A stretch of 64,000 nucleotides of DNA from Plantactinospora sp. BC1 (GCF_003030345.1 NZ_CP028158.1:62001-126000), one strand, 5' to 3'. Positions 32,848 through 41,731 are shown, counted from the first letter of the stretch. Notes: generated from the sequence alone by a model not told the origin. Made by a program: numbers and translations.

Positions 32848-34149
32848 GTGTCGCGTATTGGTATAGTTTGCCCGGACTACACCGGTCATCTCAGCCCGAT
32901 GTCCACCCTCGGCCGCGAGCTGCTCCGACGGGGCCACCAGGTGACCCTCTTCTCCCTGCCGGACGCCGCGCCGAAGCCGTACGTCGCCGGGTTCGAGTTC
33001 GTGCCGGTCGGCGAGCGGGAGTTCCCGCCCGGTTCGCTGGCCCGCTTCTCCGAAGAACAGGGCCGGCTCTCCGGGCTCGCCGCCGTCCGGTTCATCGTCC
33101 GGGGCTACGTCCGCGAGGTCGAGGTACTGCTGCGCGACCTGCCGCCGCTGCTGCGGGAGCACCGGGTGGACGCCCTGCTCGTGGACCAGGTCTACGGCGC
33201 GGCCAACACCGTCGCCGAAAGGCTCGACATCCCCGTCGTGACCGTCTGCAACGCGATGGCGCTGAACGCCGAGCCGACCGTGCCGCCCTTCATGACCGCC
33301 TGGCCCTACCGCGACTCCGCCCCGGCGCGCCTGCGCAACATGCTCGGCTACCGGGTGATGGACCGGGTGATCGCGCCGGTGGTGAAACGGATCAACGATC
33401 GCCGTGCCGAGTGGCGGATGACCCCGGTACGCGGGCTGAACGACGGACTCGGGCTGGCCCAGATCACCCAGCAGCCGGCCTTCTTCGACTTCCCCCGCAG
33501 GGAGCTGCCCGACTGCTTCCACTACACCGGCCCGTTCCACGACGAGGAGAGCAGCGAACCGGTCTCGTTCCCCTGGGAGAGCCTGGACGACCGCCCGCTG
33601 ATCTACGCCTCGATGGGGACGCTCCAGAACCGCCTGCCACGGATCTTCGAGGCGATCGCGACCGCCTGCGCCGGGCTCGACGCGCAACTGGTGATCGGGA
33701 TGGGCAGCCACGAGGTGGCACCACCGACCGGCCTGCCGGGCGGGCCGGTCGTGGTCCCGTACGCGCCGCAGCTGGAGCTGCTCGCCCGGGCGTCCCTGGT
33801 CGTCACGCACGCCGGGATCAACACGGCGCTGGAGTCGCTCACCCACGGCGTGCCGATGGTGGCGCTGCCGGTGACGAACGACCAGCCCGGGGTGGCCGCC
33901 CGGCTGAAGTACCTCGGGGTGGGCGAGTTCGTTCCGGTGCACCGGGCCAGCGCGGCCAGGTTGCGGGTCGCGATCGAGAAGGTCCGCGCCGACCCGGCCT
34001 ACCGGACGAAGGCCCGGGAGTGCCAGCGCCGGATAGCCGAGCTGGACGGCCTCGGCCGGGCCGCCGACATCGCGGAGGAGGCGTTCCGGACCGGACGACC
34101 GGTGCTCAGGCGTACCTCCTCCGGCGTCGTCGACGGCGGCGCACAGTGA
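32848..34149 (+). CDS. MGT/CrtX-like glycosyltransferase (GT1)
   Basis: This 433-aa GT-B enzyme has an N-terminus of IGIVCPDYTGHLSPMSTLG with the catalytic His in TGHLSP. The C-terminal sugar-nucleotide domain shows LIYASMGTLQNR, ASLVVTHAGINTALESLTHG (HxG motif) and PVTNDQPGVA (the DQ sugar-binding pair). It resembles zeaxanthin glucosyltransferases and sterol/lipid UGTs, so it most likely adds a hexose to a hydrophobic acceptor. It is the last gene of the oxoamine synthase/UbiA operon, 24 bp after the lipid kinase, and starts with GTG (32848). A glycolipid end product is the simplest reading. Confidence 0.88.
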   Translation: MSRIGIVCPDYTGHLSPMSTLGRELLRRGHQVTLFSLPDAAPKPYVAGFEFVPVGEREFPPGSLARFSEEQGRLSGLAAVRFIVRGYVREVEVLLRDLPPLLREHRVDALLVDQVYGAANTVAERLDIPVVTVCNAMALNAEPTVPPFMTAWPYRDSAPARLRNMLGYRVMDRVIAPVVKRINDRRAEWRMTPVRGLNDGLGLAQITQQPAFFDFPRRELPDCFHYTGPFHDEESSEPVSFPWESLDDRPLIYASMGTLQNRLPRIFEAIATACAGLDAQLVIGMGSHEVAPPTGLPGGPVVVPYAPQLELLARASLVVTHAGINTALESLTHGVPMVALPVTNDQPGVAARLKYLGVGEFVPVHRASAARLRVAIEKVRADPAYRTKARECQRRIAELDGLGRAADIAEEAFRTGRPVLRRTSSGVVDGGAQ

Positions 34150-34175
34150 CGTCGGCGTCAGGGGTGTCCGGGCGC

Positions 34176-35012
34176 TCAGCGGTCCGCCGCCGTGGTGCCG
34201 GGGCCGGGATCGAAGAGTGAGACGGTTTCGCCGCGGTGGATGGCCCGGACGCCCGGTTCGAGCCCCTGCCGCCGGGCGAGGTCGAGGAAGTCCCGCAGCG
34301 GGGACCGGAAGACGGGATAGTCGTCGTAGTGGATGGGCAGGGTCAGCCTCGGCCGGACGAGCTGGACCAGGTCGACGCCCTGCCGGTCGTCCATGGTGAC
34401 GAGTACGCCGAGGAGCCTGGTCCCGCCCAGGTGGATCAGCATGGCGTCGATGTCGGGAAAGCGTCGCGGGATCTCGGCCAGCGCCGCGTGCTGGAGGGTG
34501 TCCCCGGTGACATAGAGCCGGAGCCGGCGCTCCCCGTTCGCTTCGAGATCGAGGATGCTGCCCATCACCGGGGGTAGGGCGCGGGCGAGCAGGCCCGGCC
34601 CGTGCTTGCCGGGTACCGCGGTGATCCGTACGAGGTGATCGCCCCGACTGATCTCGTGACTCTCCCAGGTGCTCAGGGCGGTGGCCGAGCCGAATCCCCA
34701 GCGGTCCAGTCGACCCTGCGCCTCCGGCGTCGTGATGATGGGAAGGCTCTTCGGCAGGTTCCTCCGGGCGACCCGGTCGAAGTGGTCGCCGTGCAGGTGC
34801 GAGAGGACGATGCCGTCCAGGGGCGGAAGCTCCCCGATCCGGATGGCGGGGTCGGTACGCCGCCGGGTCCAGAGCCCGTAGCCGAGGTAGGCGCGCTGAC
34901 CGGCGTGCAGGAAGTTCGGGTCGGTCATCAGGGTGATGTCGCCGAGTCTCAGCAGGGTGGTTGCCGTACCGACGAACGTGACGGTGGCCTGCGGCCGGGG
35001 CTGGGCAACCAT
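34176..35012 (-). CDS. MBL-fold metallo-hydrolase (UlaG-like)
   Basis: This 278-aa protein has the metallo-beta-lactamase fold. An N-terminal strand, VTFVGTATTLLRLGDITLMT, precedes the metal motif LSHLHGDHFD (HxHxDH) at about residue 71. Further metal ligands follow in VPGKHGPG and YVTGDT, with a distal His in PIHYDDYPVF. Lactonases such as UlaG and phospholipase-type MBL enzymes share this layout. It has no signal peptide. It converges on the glycosyltransferase gene, 26 bp between stops, so it is not part of the lipid operon. It could hydrolyse a lactone or phosphodiester; the substrate is unknown. Confidence 0.85.
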   Translation of the reverse strand: MVAQPRPQATVTFVGTATTLLRLGDITLMTDPNFLHAGQRAYLGYGLWTRRRTDPAIRIGELPPLDGIVLSHLHGDHFDRVARRNLPKSLPIITTPEAQGRLDRWGFGSATALSTWESHEISRGDHLVRITAVPGKHGPGLLARALPPVMGSILDLEANGERRLRLYVTGDTLQHAALAEIPRRFPDIDAMLIHLGGTRLLGVLVTMDDRQGVDLVQLVRPRLTLPIHYDDYPVFRSPLRDFLDLARRQGLEPGVRAIHRGETVSLFDPGPGTTAADR

Positions 35013-35082
35013 GTTCTCTCCTTCTCCGAATTACCTGTGGATGACATCGGAAACTTCCATCAGACCATGCGGATTTCGGCGT

Positions 35083-35562
35083 CTATGCCGTTCCGGAGGC
35101 AACGGAGGGAGGCTCATATTTCCGTGACGTCGGAAGATGTGGTTTCCGTCCGGCCACCTTTTCCGGCCGGACCATGGGCTCCGGACAGTGCCGTACCGGA
35201 TGGTCCTGTACCTCGAATTGGTGCAGGACCCCGGAGACACCCAGGGCGTACCGGGTGGCCGGTGACGGGTTGCGGAGCGCGAGCAGCCCGCCGGCCGCGG
35301 CGACCGCCCGCTGGACCTGGAGCAACGCCGTCAGTCCGTGGGCGGAGAGCAGGGTCGTCCCGGAGAGGTCCACCACGAGTCGCGTCGGCCGGTCAGCCGT
35401 GAGGCAGTCGACCAGTTCGACCAGCAGGTGAGCGTTCTCCATCTCCACTCTGCCGATCACCTTGAGCAGTGCCAGCGTTCCCCGTCTGGTCAACTCCAGT
35501 GACAACACCACGTCGCACCGGGAATGTTCGGCCGACGCCGGAAACAATGGTCGGGCGGGCAT
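35083..35562 (-). CDS. STAS-domain anti-sigma factor antagonist
   Basis: This 159-aa protein has a STAS domain at residues about 18-115. It includes LLKVIGRVEMENAHLLVELV, the central RLVVDLSGTTLLSAHGLTAL (the phosphorylatable Ser is in LLSAHG), and SPATRYALGVSGVLHQFEV. A basic tail of about 40 residues follows. Such proteins bind a kinase/anti-sigma factor and release a SigB/F-type sigma factor when dephosphorylated. ATG 35562 has GGAGG 5 nt upstream. It is divergent from the radical SAM/SPASM gene and has no anti-sigma gene beside it, so its partner is elsewhere. Confidence 0.87.
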   Translation of the reverse strand: MPARPLFPASAEHSRCDVVLSLELTRRGTLALLKVIGRVEMENAHLLVELVDCLTADRPTRLVVDLSGTTLLSAHGLTALLQVQRAVAAAGGLLALRNPSPATRYALGVSGVLHQFEVQDHPVRHCPEPMVRPEKVAGRKPHLPTSRKYEPPSVASGTA

Positions 35563-35743
35563 GAGGACCTCCGGAGAGGAACGTCGGGGCAGGGGGAAAT
35601 CCGTCGCGACACCGGATCGGCGGTCACCCATAGGCTCACCTCTGAACCGCAGAGCACCGTACCCAGGAGTTCGGGAAGTACACCTGCGTGTCCGGTCGGC
35701 GCGGGACAGGTTTGGGCCGTCCGGGCATCGGGCATGGGGTGGC

Positions 35744-36757
35744 ATGTCGGGCGATGATCCGCATCCGCCGTTGCCGCCACACCTGCAACTCGAGATCACC
35801 TCGGCCTGCAACCTGCGCTGCGTGATGTGCCTGGTGCGGTACCGGCCGCCGGTGAACAAGCTCGCCGGTGCGATGCCGCCGGAGCTGTTCCGGCAGATCA
35901 TCGACGAGGTGCCGACGCTGAACCGGTTGACCCTCCAGGGGCTCGGCGAGCCCCTGCTCTCGCCGTACCTGATGGAGATGATCGCGGCGGCCGTCGCCCG
36001 GCGGATCACCGTCGGGTTCAACACCAACGCCACGCTGCTCAACCGCCGCCGGGCCGAGGAACTGGTGCGGAGCCGGGTCGACTGGCTGCACGTCTCGCTC
36101 GACGGCGCCAGCGCGGCCGGCTACACGGCGGTCCGCGAGGGTGCCGACTTCGAGGCCGTGGTGTCGAACCTCGCCGAGCTGGTCCAGGTCAAGCGGGCGG
36201 CGGGCAGCGCCACCCCATGGATCCGGGTGGTCTTCGTCGCGATGCGCGACAACGTCGCCGAGCTGCCCGAACTGGTCCGGCTGCTCGCCCGCCTCGGTGT
36301 CGACGAGCTGCACGTGCAGAACCTGTCGCACAGCTTCTCCGACACCGATCCCGCCGGGCGCTACGACGACATCCGGCGGTTCACCTCCGCGCAGGCGCTG
36401 TGGGCCGGGGAGGACGCGGCGTGGGCCGCCGCCGTCTTCGACGACGCCCGCCGGGTGGCGCGGGAGCACGGGGTCCGGCTGCGGCTGCCGTACCCCGGGG
36501 TGCCGCCGCAGACCGGTCGACGCGACGGTCCGGGCTGCTCCTGGCCCTGGGAGGCGGCCTACATCACCAGTACCGGCGTGGTGCAGCCGTGCTGCATGGT
36601 GATGGGGGACGACCGGGTGTCGCTCGGCCGGCTCGGCGAACAGAGCTTTCCGCAGATCTGGTACGGCGAGCCGTACCGGCAGTTCCGCCGACGCCTCTCG
36701 GGTGACGAACCCCCGGACGTGTGCCGGGGATGCTCGCTCTACCGGCACGCCTTCTGA
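35744..36757 (+). CDS. Radical SAM protein with SPASM-like C-terminus
   Basis: This 337-aa enzyme begins LQLEITSACNLRCVMC, giving the CX3CX2C cluster motif (Cys22, 26, 29). The TLQGLGEPLLSP segment is the GGEP-type SAM loop. The C-terminus carries Cys in GPGCSWPW, VVQPCCMVMGD and DVCRGC, a SPASM-type auxiliary Fe-S site. Members modify peptides (RiPP or sactipeptide type), anaerobic sulfatases or small substrates. No precursor ORF is visible beside it. It lies 123 bp upstream of the molybdopterin oxidoreductase on the same strand, so a link to that system is possible. ATG 35744 places the cluster motif at the usual distance. Confidence 0.83.
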   Translation: MSGDDPHPPLPPHLQLEITSACNLRCVMCLVRYRPPVNKLAGAMPPELFRQIIDEVPTLNRLTLQGLGEPLLSPYLMEMIAAAVARRITVGFNTNATLLNRRRAEELVRSRVDWLHVSLDGASAAGYTAVREGADFEAVVSNLAELVQVKRAAGSATPWIRVVFVAMRDNVAELPELVRLLARLGVDELHVQNLSHSFSDTDPAGRYDDIRRFTSAQALWAGEDAAWAAAVFDDARRVAREHGVRLRLPYPGVPPQTGRRDGPGCSWPWEAAYITSTGVVQPCCMVMGDDRVSLGRLGEQSFPQIWYGEPYRQFRRRLSGDEPPDVCRGCSLYRHAF

Positions 36758-36880
36758 CCCGGGCGCCACTTCCGACCGAGTCGGCCGTTCGAGGTGCGAA
36801 CGGCCGCGCTCGGTGCCAGGGTCGGAAGGGCCGGGCTGATCCGGTGCGATCGACGGATCGAGCGGGCGGAGGAGGACACG

Positions 36881-39382
36881 ATGGGCAGCGTTGACCGGAT
36901 CGCGCAACCGTGGGGGAGCCGGACCCCGTACGGGCCGGGGGAGTCGTGGCCGGTCCGGGTGGACACGTTCCTCGCCGAGGGGGTACGCCCGGAGGACGTC
37001 GACCGGTGGGTACAGTCTGCCTCGATCCTGCACTCCAACGGCGACGGCCTCGACATGGCGGTCAAGGACGGCCGGATCGTCGGGGTACGGGGCCGCGCGG
37101 TGGACCGGGTGAACCACGGCCGGCTCGGCCCGAAGGACCTCTTCGGGTGGCAGGCCAACGCCTCCCCCGACCGGCTGACCCGACCACTGGTCCGCCGGGA
37201 CGGCCGCCTGGTGGAGACCGACTGGGACACCGCGATGGGTCTGGTGGTCGACCGGACCCGGGACCTCCTCGACGAGCAGGGGGCGAGCGCGATCGGCTTC
37301 TACACCACCGGGCAGCTCTTCCTGGAGGAGTACTACACCCTCGCGTTGATCGCGCACGGCGGGATCGGCACCAACCACATCGACGGCAACACCCGGCTCT
37401 GCACGGCCACCGCCGCCGAGGCGTTGAAGGAGTCGTTCGGCTCCGACGGCCAGCCCGGCTCGTACACCGACATCGACCACGCCGACGTGATCGTGCTGTA
37501 CGGCCACAACATGGCCGAGACGCAGACGGTGCTCTGGACCCGGGTGCTGGACCGGCTGGCCGGCCCGAACCCGCCGGCGGTGGTCTGCGTCGACCCCCGC
37601 CAGACGCCGGTGGCCCGGGCCGCCACCGTGCACCTGGCGCCCCGGCCGAGCACCAACGTGGTGTTGATGAACGCGCTGCTGCACGAGATCGTCGCCAACG
37701 GCTGGGTCGACGAGGAGTACGTCTCCGCGCACGCGGTCGGCTTCGAGGAGCTGCGCCAACGGGTCGAGGAGTATCCGCCGGAGCGGGCGGCCCGGGTCTG
37801 CGACGTACCGGTGGAGCGGATCCGCGAGGCGGCCCGGCTGATCGGTACCGCCCAGCGGCTGCTCTCCACGGTGTTGCAGGGTTTCTACCAGTCGCACCAG
37901 GCCACCGCCGCCGCCGTACAGGTGAACAACATCCACATCGTGCGCGGCATGCTGGGCCGGCCGGGCTGCGGCCTGCTGCAGATGAACGGCCAGCCGACCG
38001 CCGAGAACACCCGGGAGTGCGGCGCCGACGGCGACCTGCCGGCGTTCCGGAACTGGACCAACCAGCGGCACATCGAAGAGCTGGCCCGGATCTGGAACAT
38101 CGACCCGATGCGGATCCCGCACTACTCGCCGCCGACGAACCTGATGCAGATGATGCGGTACGCCGAGGAGGGGTCGATCCGCTTCCTCTGGGTGAGCTGT
38201 ACGAATCCGGCGGTGTCGCTGCCGGAGCTGGCCCGGATCCGGGGCATCCTCCGCCAGGAGCGGCTCTTCCTGGTGGTGCAGGACATCTTCCTCTCCGAGA
38301 CCGCGCAGCTCGCCGACGTGGTGCTGCCCGCCGCGACCTGGGGCGAGAAGACCGGCACCTTCACCAACGCCGACCGGACGGTGCACCTGTCGGAGAAGGC
38401 GGTCGACCCGCCCGGCGAGGCCCGGCCCGACCTGGACATCTTCGTCGACTACGCCCGACGGCTGGACCTGCGCGACGACGACGGGCAGCCGCTGGTGGGC
38501 TGGACCGACCCGGAGGGCGCGTTCAGGGCGTGGCAGGAGTGCAGTGCCGGGCGGCCGTGTGACTACACCGGGCTGAGCTACGCCAAGCTGCGGGGCGGCA
38601 CCGGGATCCAGTGGCCCTGCGACGCCGAGCACCCCGACGGCACCGAGCGCCTCTACGCCGACGGCAAGTTCTGGGCCGCACCGGACTACTGCGAGAGCTA
38701 CGGCCGGGACCTGGTCACCGGGGCGCCGCTGGAGGCGACCGAGTACGCGGCGCTGAACCCCTCGGGCAAGGCGGTGATCAAGGCGGCCGAGTACCTTCCG
38801 CCGCACGAGCTGCCGAGCGAGGAGTACCCGTTCCAGTTGATCACCGGCCGTACCCTGTACCACTTCCACACCCGGACGAAGACGGCGCGGGCGCCGCAGT
38901 TGCAGGCGGCGGCGCCGGAGGTATGGGTGGAGATGGCGGCCACCGACGCGGCGGACCAGGGCTTCGCCGAGGGCGATCTGCTGGAGATCGCCACCCCGCG
39001 CGGTGCGGTACGGGCCCGGCTGCGGGTCAGCGGCATTCGGCGGGACGTGCTCTTCCTCCCCTTCCACTACGGCTACTGGGACGAACCCGGCGGGTCCGGG
39101 CCGGACGGCCGGGAGCAGGGCCGGGCGGCCAACGAGTTGACGATCACCGACTGGGATCCGGTGTCGAAGCAGCCGCTGTTCAAGTCGGCGGTGGCCCGGG
39201 TGACCCGGGTGAGCGGCGGCGACGGGGCACCCGCGACGGCGCCGACGACCACCGGGTCCCGGCCCGTGGCGGCCGGGGTCCCGGGCACGGCGGGCGGCTC
39301 CGCCGCGCTGGTCGACGAGCGGTTGCCGGAGGGCCCGCGAACGGTCGCGGCCTCCGCTCCGGCGGTCGGAGGCGACCGATGA
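36881..39382 (+). CDS. Molybdopterin oxidoreductase (Nap/FdhF-like) lacking the N-terminal 4Fe-4S ligands
   Basis: This is an 833-aa protein of the DMSO-reductase superfamily. The molybdopterin-binding domains run from about residue 90 (e.g. IDGNTRLCTATAAEAL, TNPAVSLPELARI, FLSETAQLADVVLPAATWGE). The C-terminal cap has the dinucleotide-binding segment LITGRTLYHFHTRTKT. Cys174 in NTRLC matches the Mo-ligand Cys of NapA/FDH-type enzymes. In the N-terminal domain the usual CxxCxxxC...GRLCxKG ligands are Ser48, His51, Asp55 and Gly83 (HSNGDG, GRLGPKD), so the proximal cluster cannot form normally. ATG 36881 has GGAGGA 4 nt upstream. The Pro/Ala-rich C-terminal 60 residues look disordered. There is no Tat signal, so it is cytosolic. 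Confidence 0.88.
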   Translation: MGSVDRIAQPWGSRTPYGPGESWPVRVDTFLAEGVRPEDVDRWVQSASILHSNGDGLDMAVKDGRIVGVRGRAVDRVNHGRLGPKDLFGWQANASPDRLTRPLVRRDGRLVETDWDTAMGLVVDRTRDLLDEQGASAIGFYTTGQLFLEEYYTLALIAHGGIGTNHIDGNTRLCTATAAEALKESFGSDGQPGSYTDIDHADVIVLYGHNMAETQTVLWTRVLDRLAGPNPPAVVCVDPRQTPVARAATVHLAPRPSTNVVLMNALLHEIVANGWVDEEYVSAHAVGFEELRQRVEEYPPERAARVCDVPVERIREAARLIGTAQRLLSTVLQGFYQSHQATAAAVQVNNIHIVRGMLGRPGCGLLQMNGQPTAENTRECGADGDLPAFRNWTNQRHIEELARIWNIDPMRIPHYSPPTNLMQMMRYAEEGSIRFLWVSCTNPAVSLPELARIRGILRQERLFLVVQDIFLSETAQLADVVLPAATWGEKTGTFTNADRTVHLSEKAVDPPGEARPDLDIFVDYARRLDLRDDDGQPLVGWTDPEGAFRAWQECSAGRPCDYTGLSYAKLRGGTGIQWPCDAEHPDGTERLYADGKFWAAPDYCESYGRDLVTGAPLEATEYAALNPSGKAVIKAAEYLPPHELPSEEYPFQLITGRTLYHFHTRTKTARAPQLQAAAPEVWVEMAATDAADQGFAEGDLLEIATPRGAVRARLRVSGIRRDVLFLPFHYGYWDEPGGSGPDGREQGRAANELTITDWDPVSKQPLFKSAVARVTRVSGGDGAPATAPTTTGSRPVAAGVPGTAGGSAALVDERLPEGPRTVAASAPAVGGDR

Positions 39383-39864
39383 ACAAGATCGACATGGTCA
39401 TCCGGGAGCTGCACCGCTCGGAGAACAAGCTCGCCGTCGACCTGCTGCGGCTGGCGGACCGGCACAAGGCCGACCACGAGGTACACCACGTCGCGCGTGA
39501 CCTGTCCCGCTGGTCCCAGCAGCACGTCACCGAACTCGCCCGGGTCGGCCGCGACTACGGGCTGCGCCTCGACGAGGAGGCCCGGGACGAGTCGGGGCTG
39601 CTCTCGACGGTGGAGCAGAAGGCGTCCGAACTGCTCGGCCGGCACCGCGAGCCCGGGCTGCTCCTCCTCGCCGACCTGCGCCACCTCTACCGGGACGCCT
39701 CCGGTGTCTCGCTGGACTGGGAGATCCTGGCCCAGGTCGCCCAGGCCACCCGGGACCTGGAGCTGCTCGCACTGGCCAAGCGCTGCCATCCGCAGACCCT
39801 GCGCCAGGCCCGCTGGGCCAACGCCAAGCTCAAGGAGACCTCCGCCCAAGCCCTGGTGAGCTGA
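39379..39864 (+). CDS. Small all-helical protein coupled to the Mo enzyme
   Basis: This 161-aa soluble, helical protein has no recognised family signature. It is rich in His, Glu and Arg (ENKLAVDLLRLADRHKADHE, VHHVARDLSRWSQQHVTELA), and the spacing of His/Glu in four predicted helices recalls ferritin-like or hemerythrin-like bundles. A metal site is not proven. The ATG overlaps the stop of the molybdopterin oxidoreductase by 4 bp and its stop overlaps the next gene by 1 bp, so it is produced with both. It is a candidate electron-transfer or chaperone partner of the Fe-S-less oxidoreductase. Confidence 0.72.
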   Translation: MNKIDMVIRELHRSENKLAVDLLRLADRHKADHEVHHVARDLSRWSQQHVTELARVGRDYGLRLDEEARDESGLLSTVEQKASELLGRHREPGLLLLADLRHLYRDASGVSLDWEILAQVAQATRDLELLALAKRCHPQTLRQARWANAKLKETSAQALVS

Positions 39865-40541
39865 TGGACGACCGCGACCGGGAGCATCTGGCCGTCACCC
39901 GGATCGCGCTGCGTCCGGTCGGCACCCCGCTGCCGCTGGGCTTCCTCGGGCTGGTCGTGGCGACCGCCGCGTTCAGCTGCCTGCAACTCGGCTGGGTGCC
40001 GGCCGACCAGCACCGGCAGGTGGCGCTCGGCGCGCTCCTGTTCACCGTACCGGTGCAGTTCCTCGCCGCCGTCTTCGGCTTCCTCGCCCGGGACCCGGTC
40101 GCCGGAACCGGCATGGGAATCCTCGCCGGCACCTGGGCCACCGTCGGCGTGGTGACGCTGACCAGCCCGGCCGGGGCCAGTAGTGCCGGACTCGGTGTCG
40201 TCCTGCTCTGCGCCGCAGCGGCACTGCTGGTGCCGACCGCCGCGGCGACCGGAAAGCTCGTCGCCGCCGCCGTCATCGGGCTGAGCGCGCTGCGGTTCGC
40301 CGTCACCGGAATCGCCGAGATCACCGCGGCACCGGACTGGCGTACCGCGGCCGGCTGGTGCGGGCTGGTGCTGGCGGCGGTCGCGCTCTACGCCGCCGTG
40401 GGGTTCGAGCTGGAGGACGTACGCCGGAGGACGGTCCTGCCGCTGCTGCGCCGAGGACCCGGTCACGCCGTCCGCGACGACTCGGTAGCCGCTCAACTAC
40501 GCGGCGTCGCCCGCGAGGCGGGGGTACGCGAACAACTCTGA
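39864..40541 (+). CDS. Membrane protein, GPR1/FUN34/YaaH (AceTr)-like
   Basis: This 225-aa protein has six predicted membrane helices in residues 20-185 (e.g. LGFLGLVVATAAFSCLQLGW, VGVVTLTSPAGASS, LVVAAAVIGLSALRF-type segments) and a charged C-terminal tail. The GTPLPLGFLGL start of helix 1 resembles the NPAPLGL motif of acetate/succinate channels. It overlaps the preceding helical-protein gene by 1 bp, so it is the third gene of the Mo-enzyme operon. It may import or export a small carboxylate (formate- or acetate-like) handled by that enzyme. This is inferred from context. Confidence 0.72.
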   Translation: MDDRDREHLAVTRIALRPVGTPLPLGFLGLVVATAAFSCLQLGWVPADQHRQVALGALLFTVPVQFLAAVFGFLARDPVAGTGMGILAGTWATVGVVTLTSPAGASSAGLGVVLLCAAAALLVPTAAATGKLVAAAVIGLSALRFAVTGIAEITAAPDWRTAAGWCGLVLAAVALYAAVGFELEDVRRRTVLPLLRRGPGHAVRDDSVAAQLRGVAREAGVREQL

Positions 40542-40690
40542 CGCCACCCCCGGTGACCTGCCAGTCCTGGCGCAATGCCGGGGCAGGCTCCCGACCCATC
40601 CGGGCCGGACCGGCACCGGCCGCACACCGGGCCCGGAATCGGCAGCCGGTGACCGACATAGCGGCCCGGGGTGGGGGTACCAGCCTGATC

Positions 40691-41731
40691 ATGTCTGATC
40701 TGACCGTGGTGGTGGCGACCCGGAACCGGCGGGAACAGCTCTTGGCATCGTTGGCCCGGCACACGGCGCCGGTGATCGTGGTGGACAACGCCTCCACCGA
40801 CGGCACCCCGGAGGCGGTGGCGAGCCGCTTCCCCGAGATCCAGGTCGTCCGGCTCGACCACAACGCCGGTGCCGCCGCCCGCAACGTCGGCGTCGAGCTG
40901 GCCCGTACCCCGCTGGTCGCCTTCGCCGACGACGACTCCTACTGGGCGCCCGGCGCGCTGGAGCAGGCGGCACGGCTCTTCCAGGCCCACCCCCGCGCCG
41001 GTCTCTTGACCGGCCAGGTGCGGGTCGGTCCGGAACGACGCCTCGACCCGGTGTCGGCGGCAATGGCCGAGCAGCCCCTCGGCACGCCGCCGGACCTGCC
41101 CGGCCCGGCGGTACTCGGCTTCCTGGCCTGCGCGACCGTTCTCCGCCGTCGGGCCTTCCGCCAGGTCGGCGGCTTCAACCCCAGACTGCACGTGTACGGC
41201 GAGGAGGCGCTGCTGGCGCTGGACCTGGCGGCGGCCGGCTGGGGACTCGCGTACGCGCCCGGGCTCGTCGCGTACCACCATCCCGGCGTGGCCGGCCGGG
41301 ACCAGCGGGCCCGGCACCGCATGGAGGCACGCAACCGGGTCCTCACCGCCGTACTCCGGCGCCCGGTGCCGGTGGTCCTGCGCACCCTCGCCGAGGCGGG
41401 GCGTACGCCGCACGGCCGGCGCGGTCTGGTCGACGCCGGCCGCGAGCTGGGCTGGGCGCTGCGCCACCGCCGTCGGGTGCCCGCCGACGTCGAGGCGGCC
41501 CGGAGCCTGCTCGACCGACTCGACCGACTCGACCGGCTCGACGGGGGAGCGGCTGGCGGTGAACGTCCGGTGGTCGCCCGGTCGTCGGCGGAGGTCGGTC
41601 GTGACCCGGCGGCGCCGCTGCTGTCGGCGGGGGCTGCCGGCCGAGCGGATGTACCCCGGCCTCGCCGACCGAGCCGGGAACAGCTCGTCGGGGAACGCCG
41701 CCACGAGGGCTACCGGGGAATAGCGCGATGA
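40691..41731 (+). CDS. Glycosyltransferase family 2
   Basis: This 346-aa GT-A enzyme begins SDLTVVVATRNRREQLLASL. VVDNASTDGTPEAV follows, then the DxD-like AFADDDSYWAPGAL and the acceptor/base region VYGEEALLALDLAAAGW (ED-type). It resembles rhamnosyltransferases and mycofactocin-type GT2 enzymes. The C-terminal 90 residues are low-complexity and basic, and contain a 9-bp tandem repeat encoding (LDR)n at about 41510-41541. It overlaps the downstream protease gene by 4 bp. The acceptor is not known. Confidence 0.83.
   Translation: MSDLTVVVATRNRREQLLASLARHTAPVIVVDNASTDGTPEAVASRFPEIQVVRLDHNAGAAARNVGVELARTPLVAFADDDSYWAPGALEQAARLFQAHPRAGLLTGQVRVGPERRLDPVSAAMAEQPLGTPPDLPGPAVLGFLACATVLRRRAFRQVGGFNPRLHVYGEEALLALDLAAAGWGLAYAPGLVAYHHPGVAGRDQRARHRMEARNRVLTAVLRRPVPVVLRTLAEAGRTPHGRRGLVDAGRELGWALRHRRRVPADVEAARSLLDRLDRLDRLDGGAAGGERPVVARSSAEVGRDPAAPLLSAGAAGRADVPRPRRPSREQLVGERRHEGYRGIAR
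41510..41541 (+). repeat. 9-bp tandem repeat in GT2 gene
   Basis: About 3.5 units of CTCGACCGA/G encode Leu-Asp-Arg triplets. The unit is in frame, so copy-number change would only vary the length of the C-terminal tail. Confidence 0.75.

Noticed and set aside
35636-39067. A 1143-codon minus-strand open frame across the radical SAM/SPASM and Mo-oxidoreductase genes
   Set aside because: It is antisense to two genes with clear catalytic motifs. Its composition is the usual Arg/Gly/Pro/Val-rich shadow of high-GC coding DNA.
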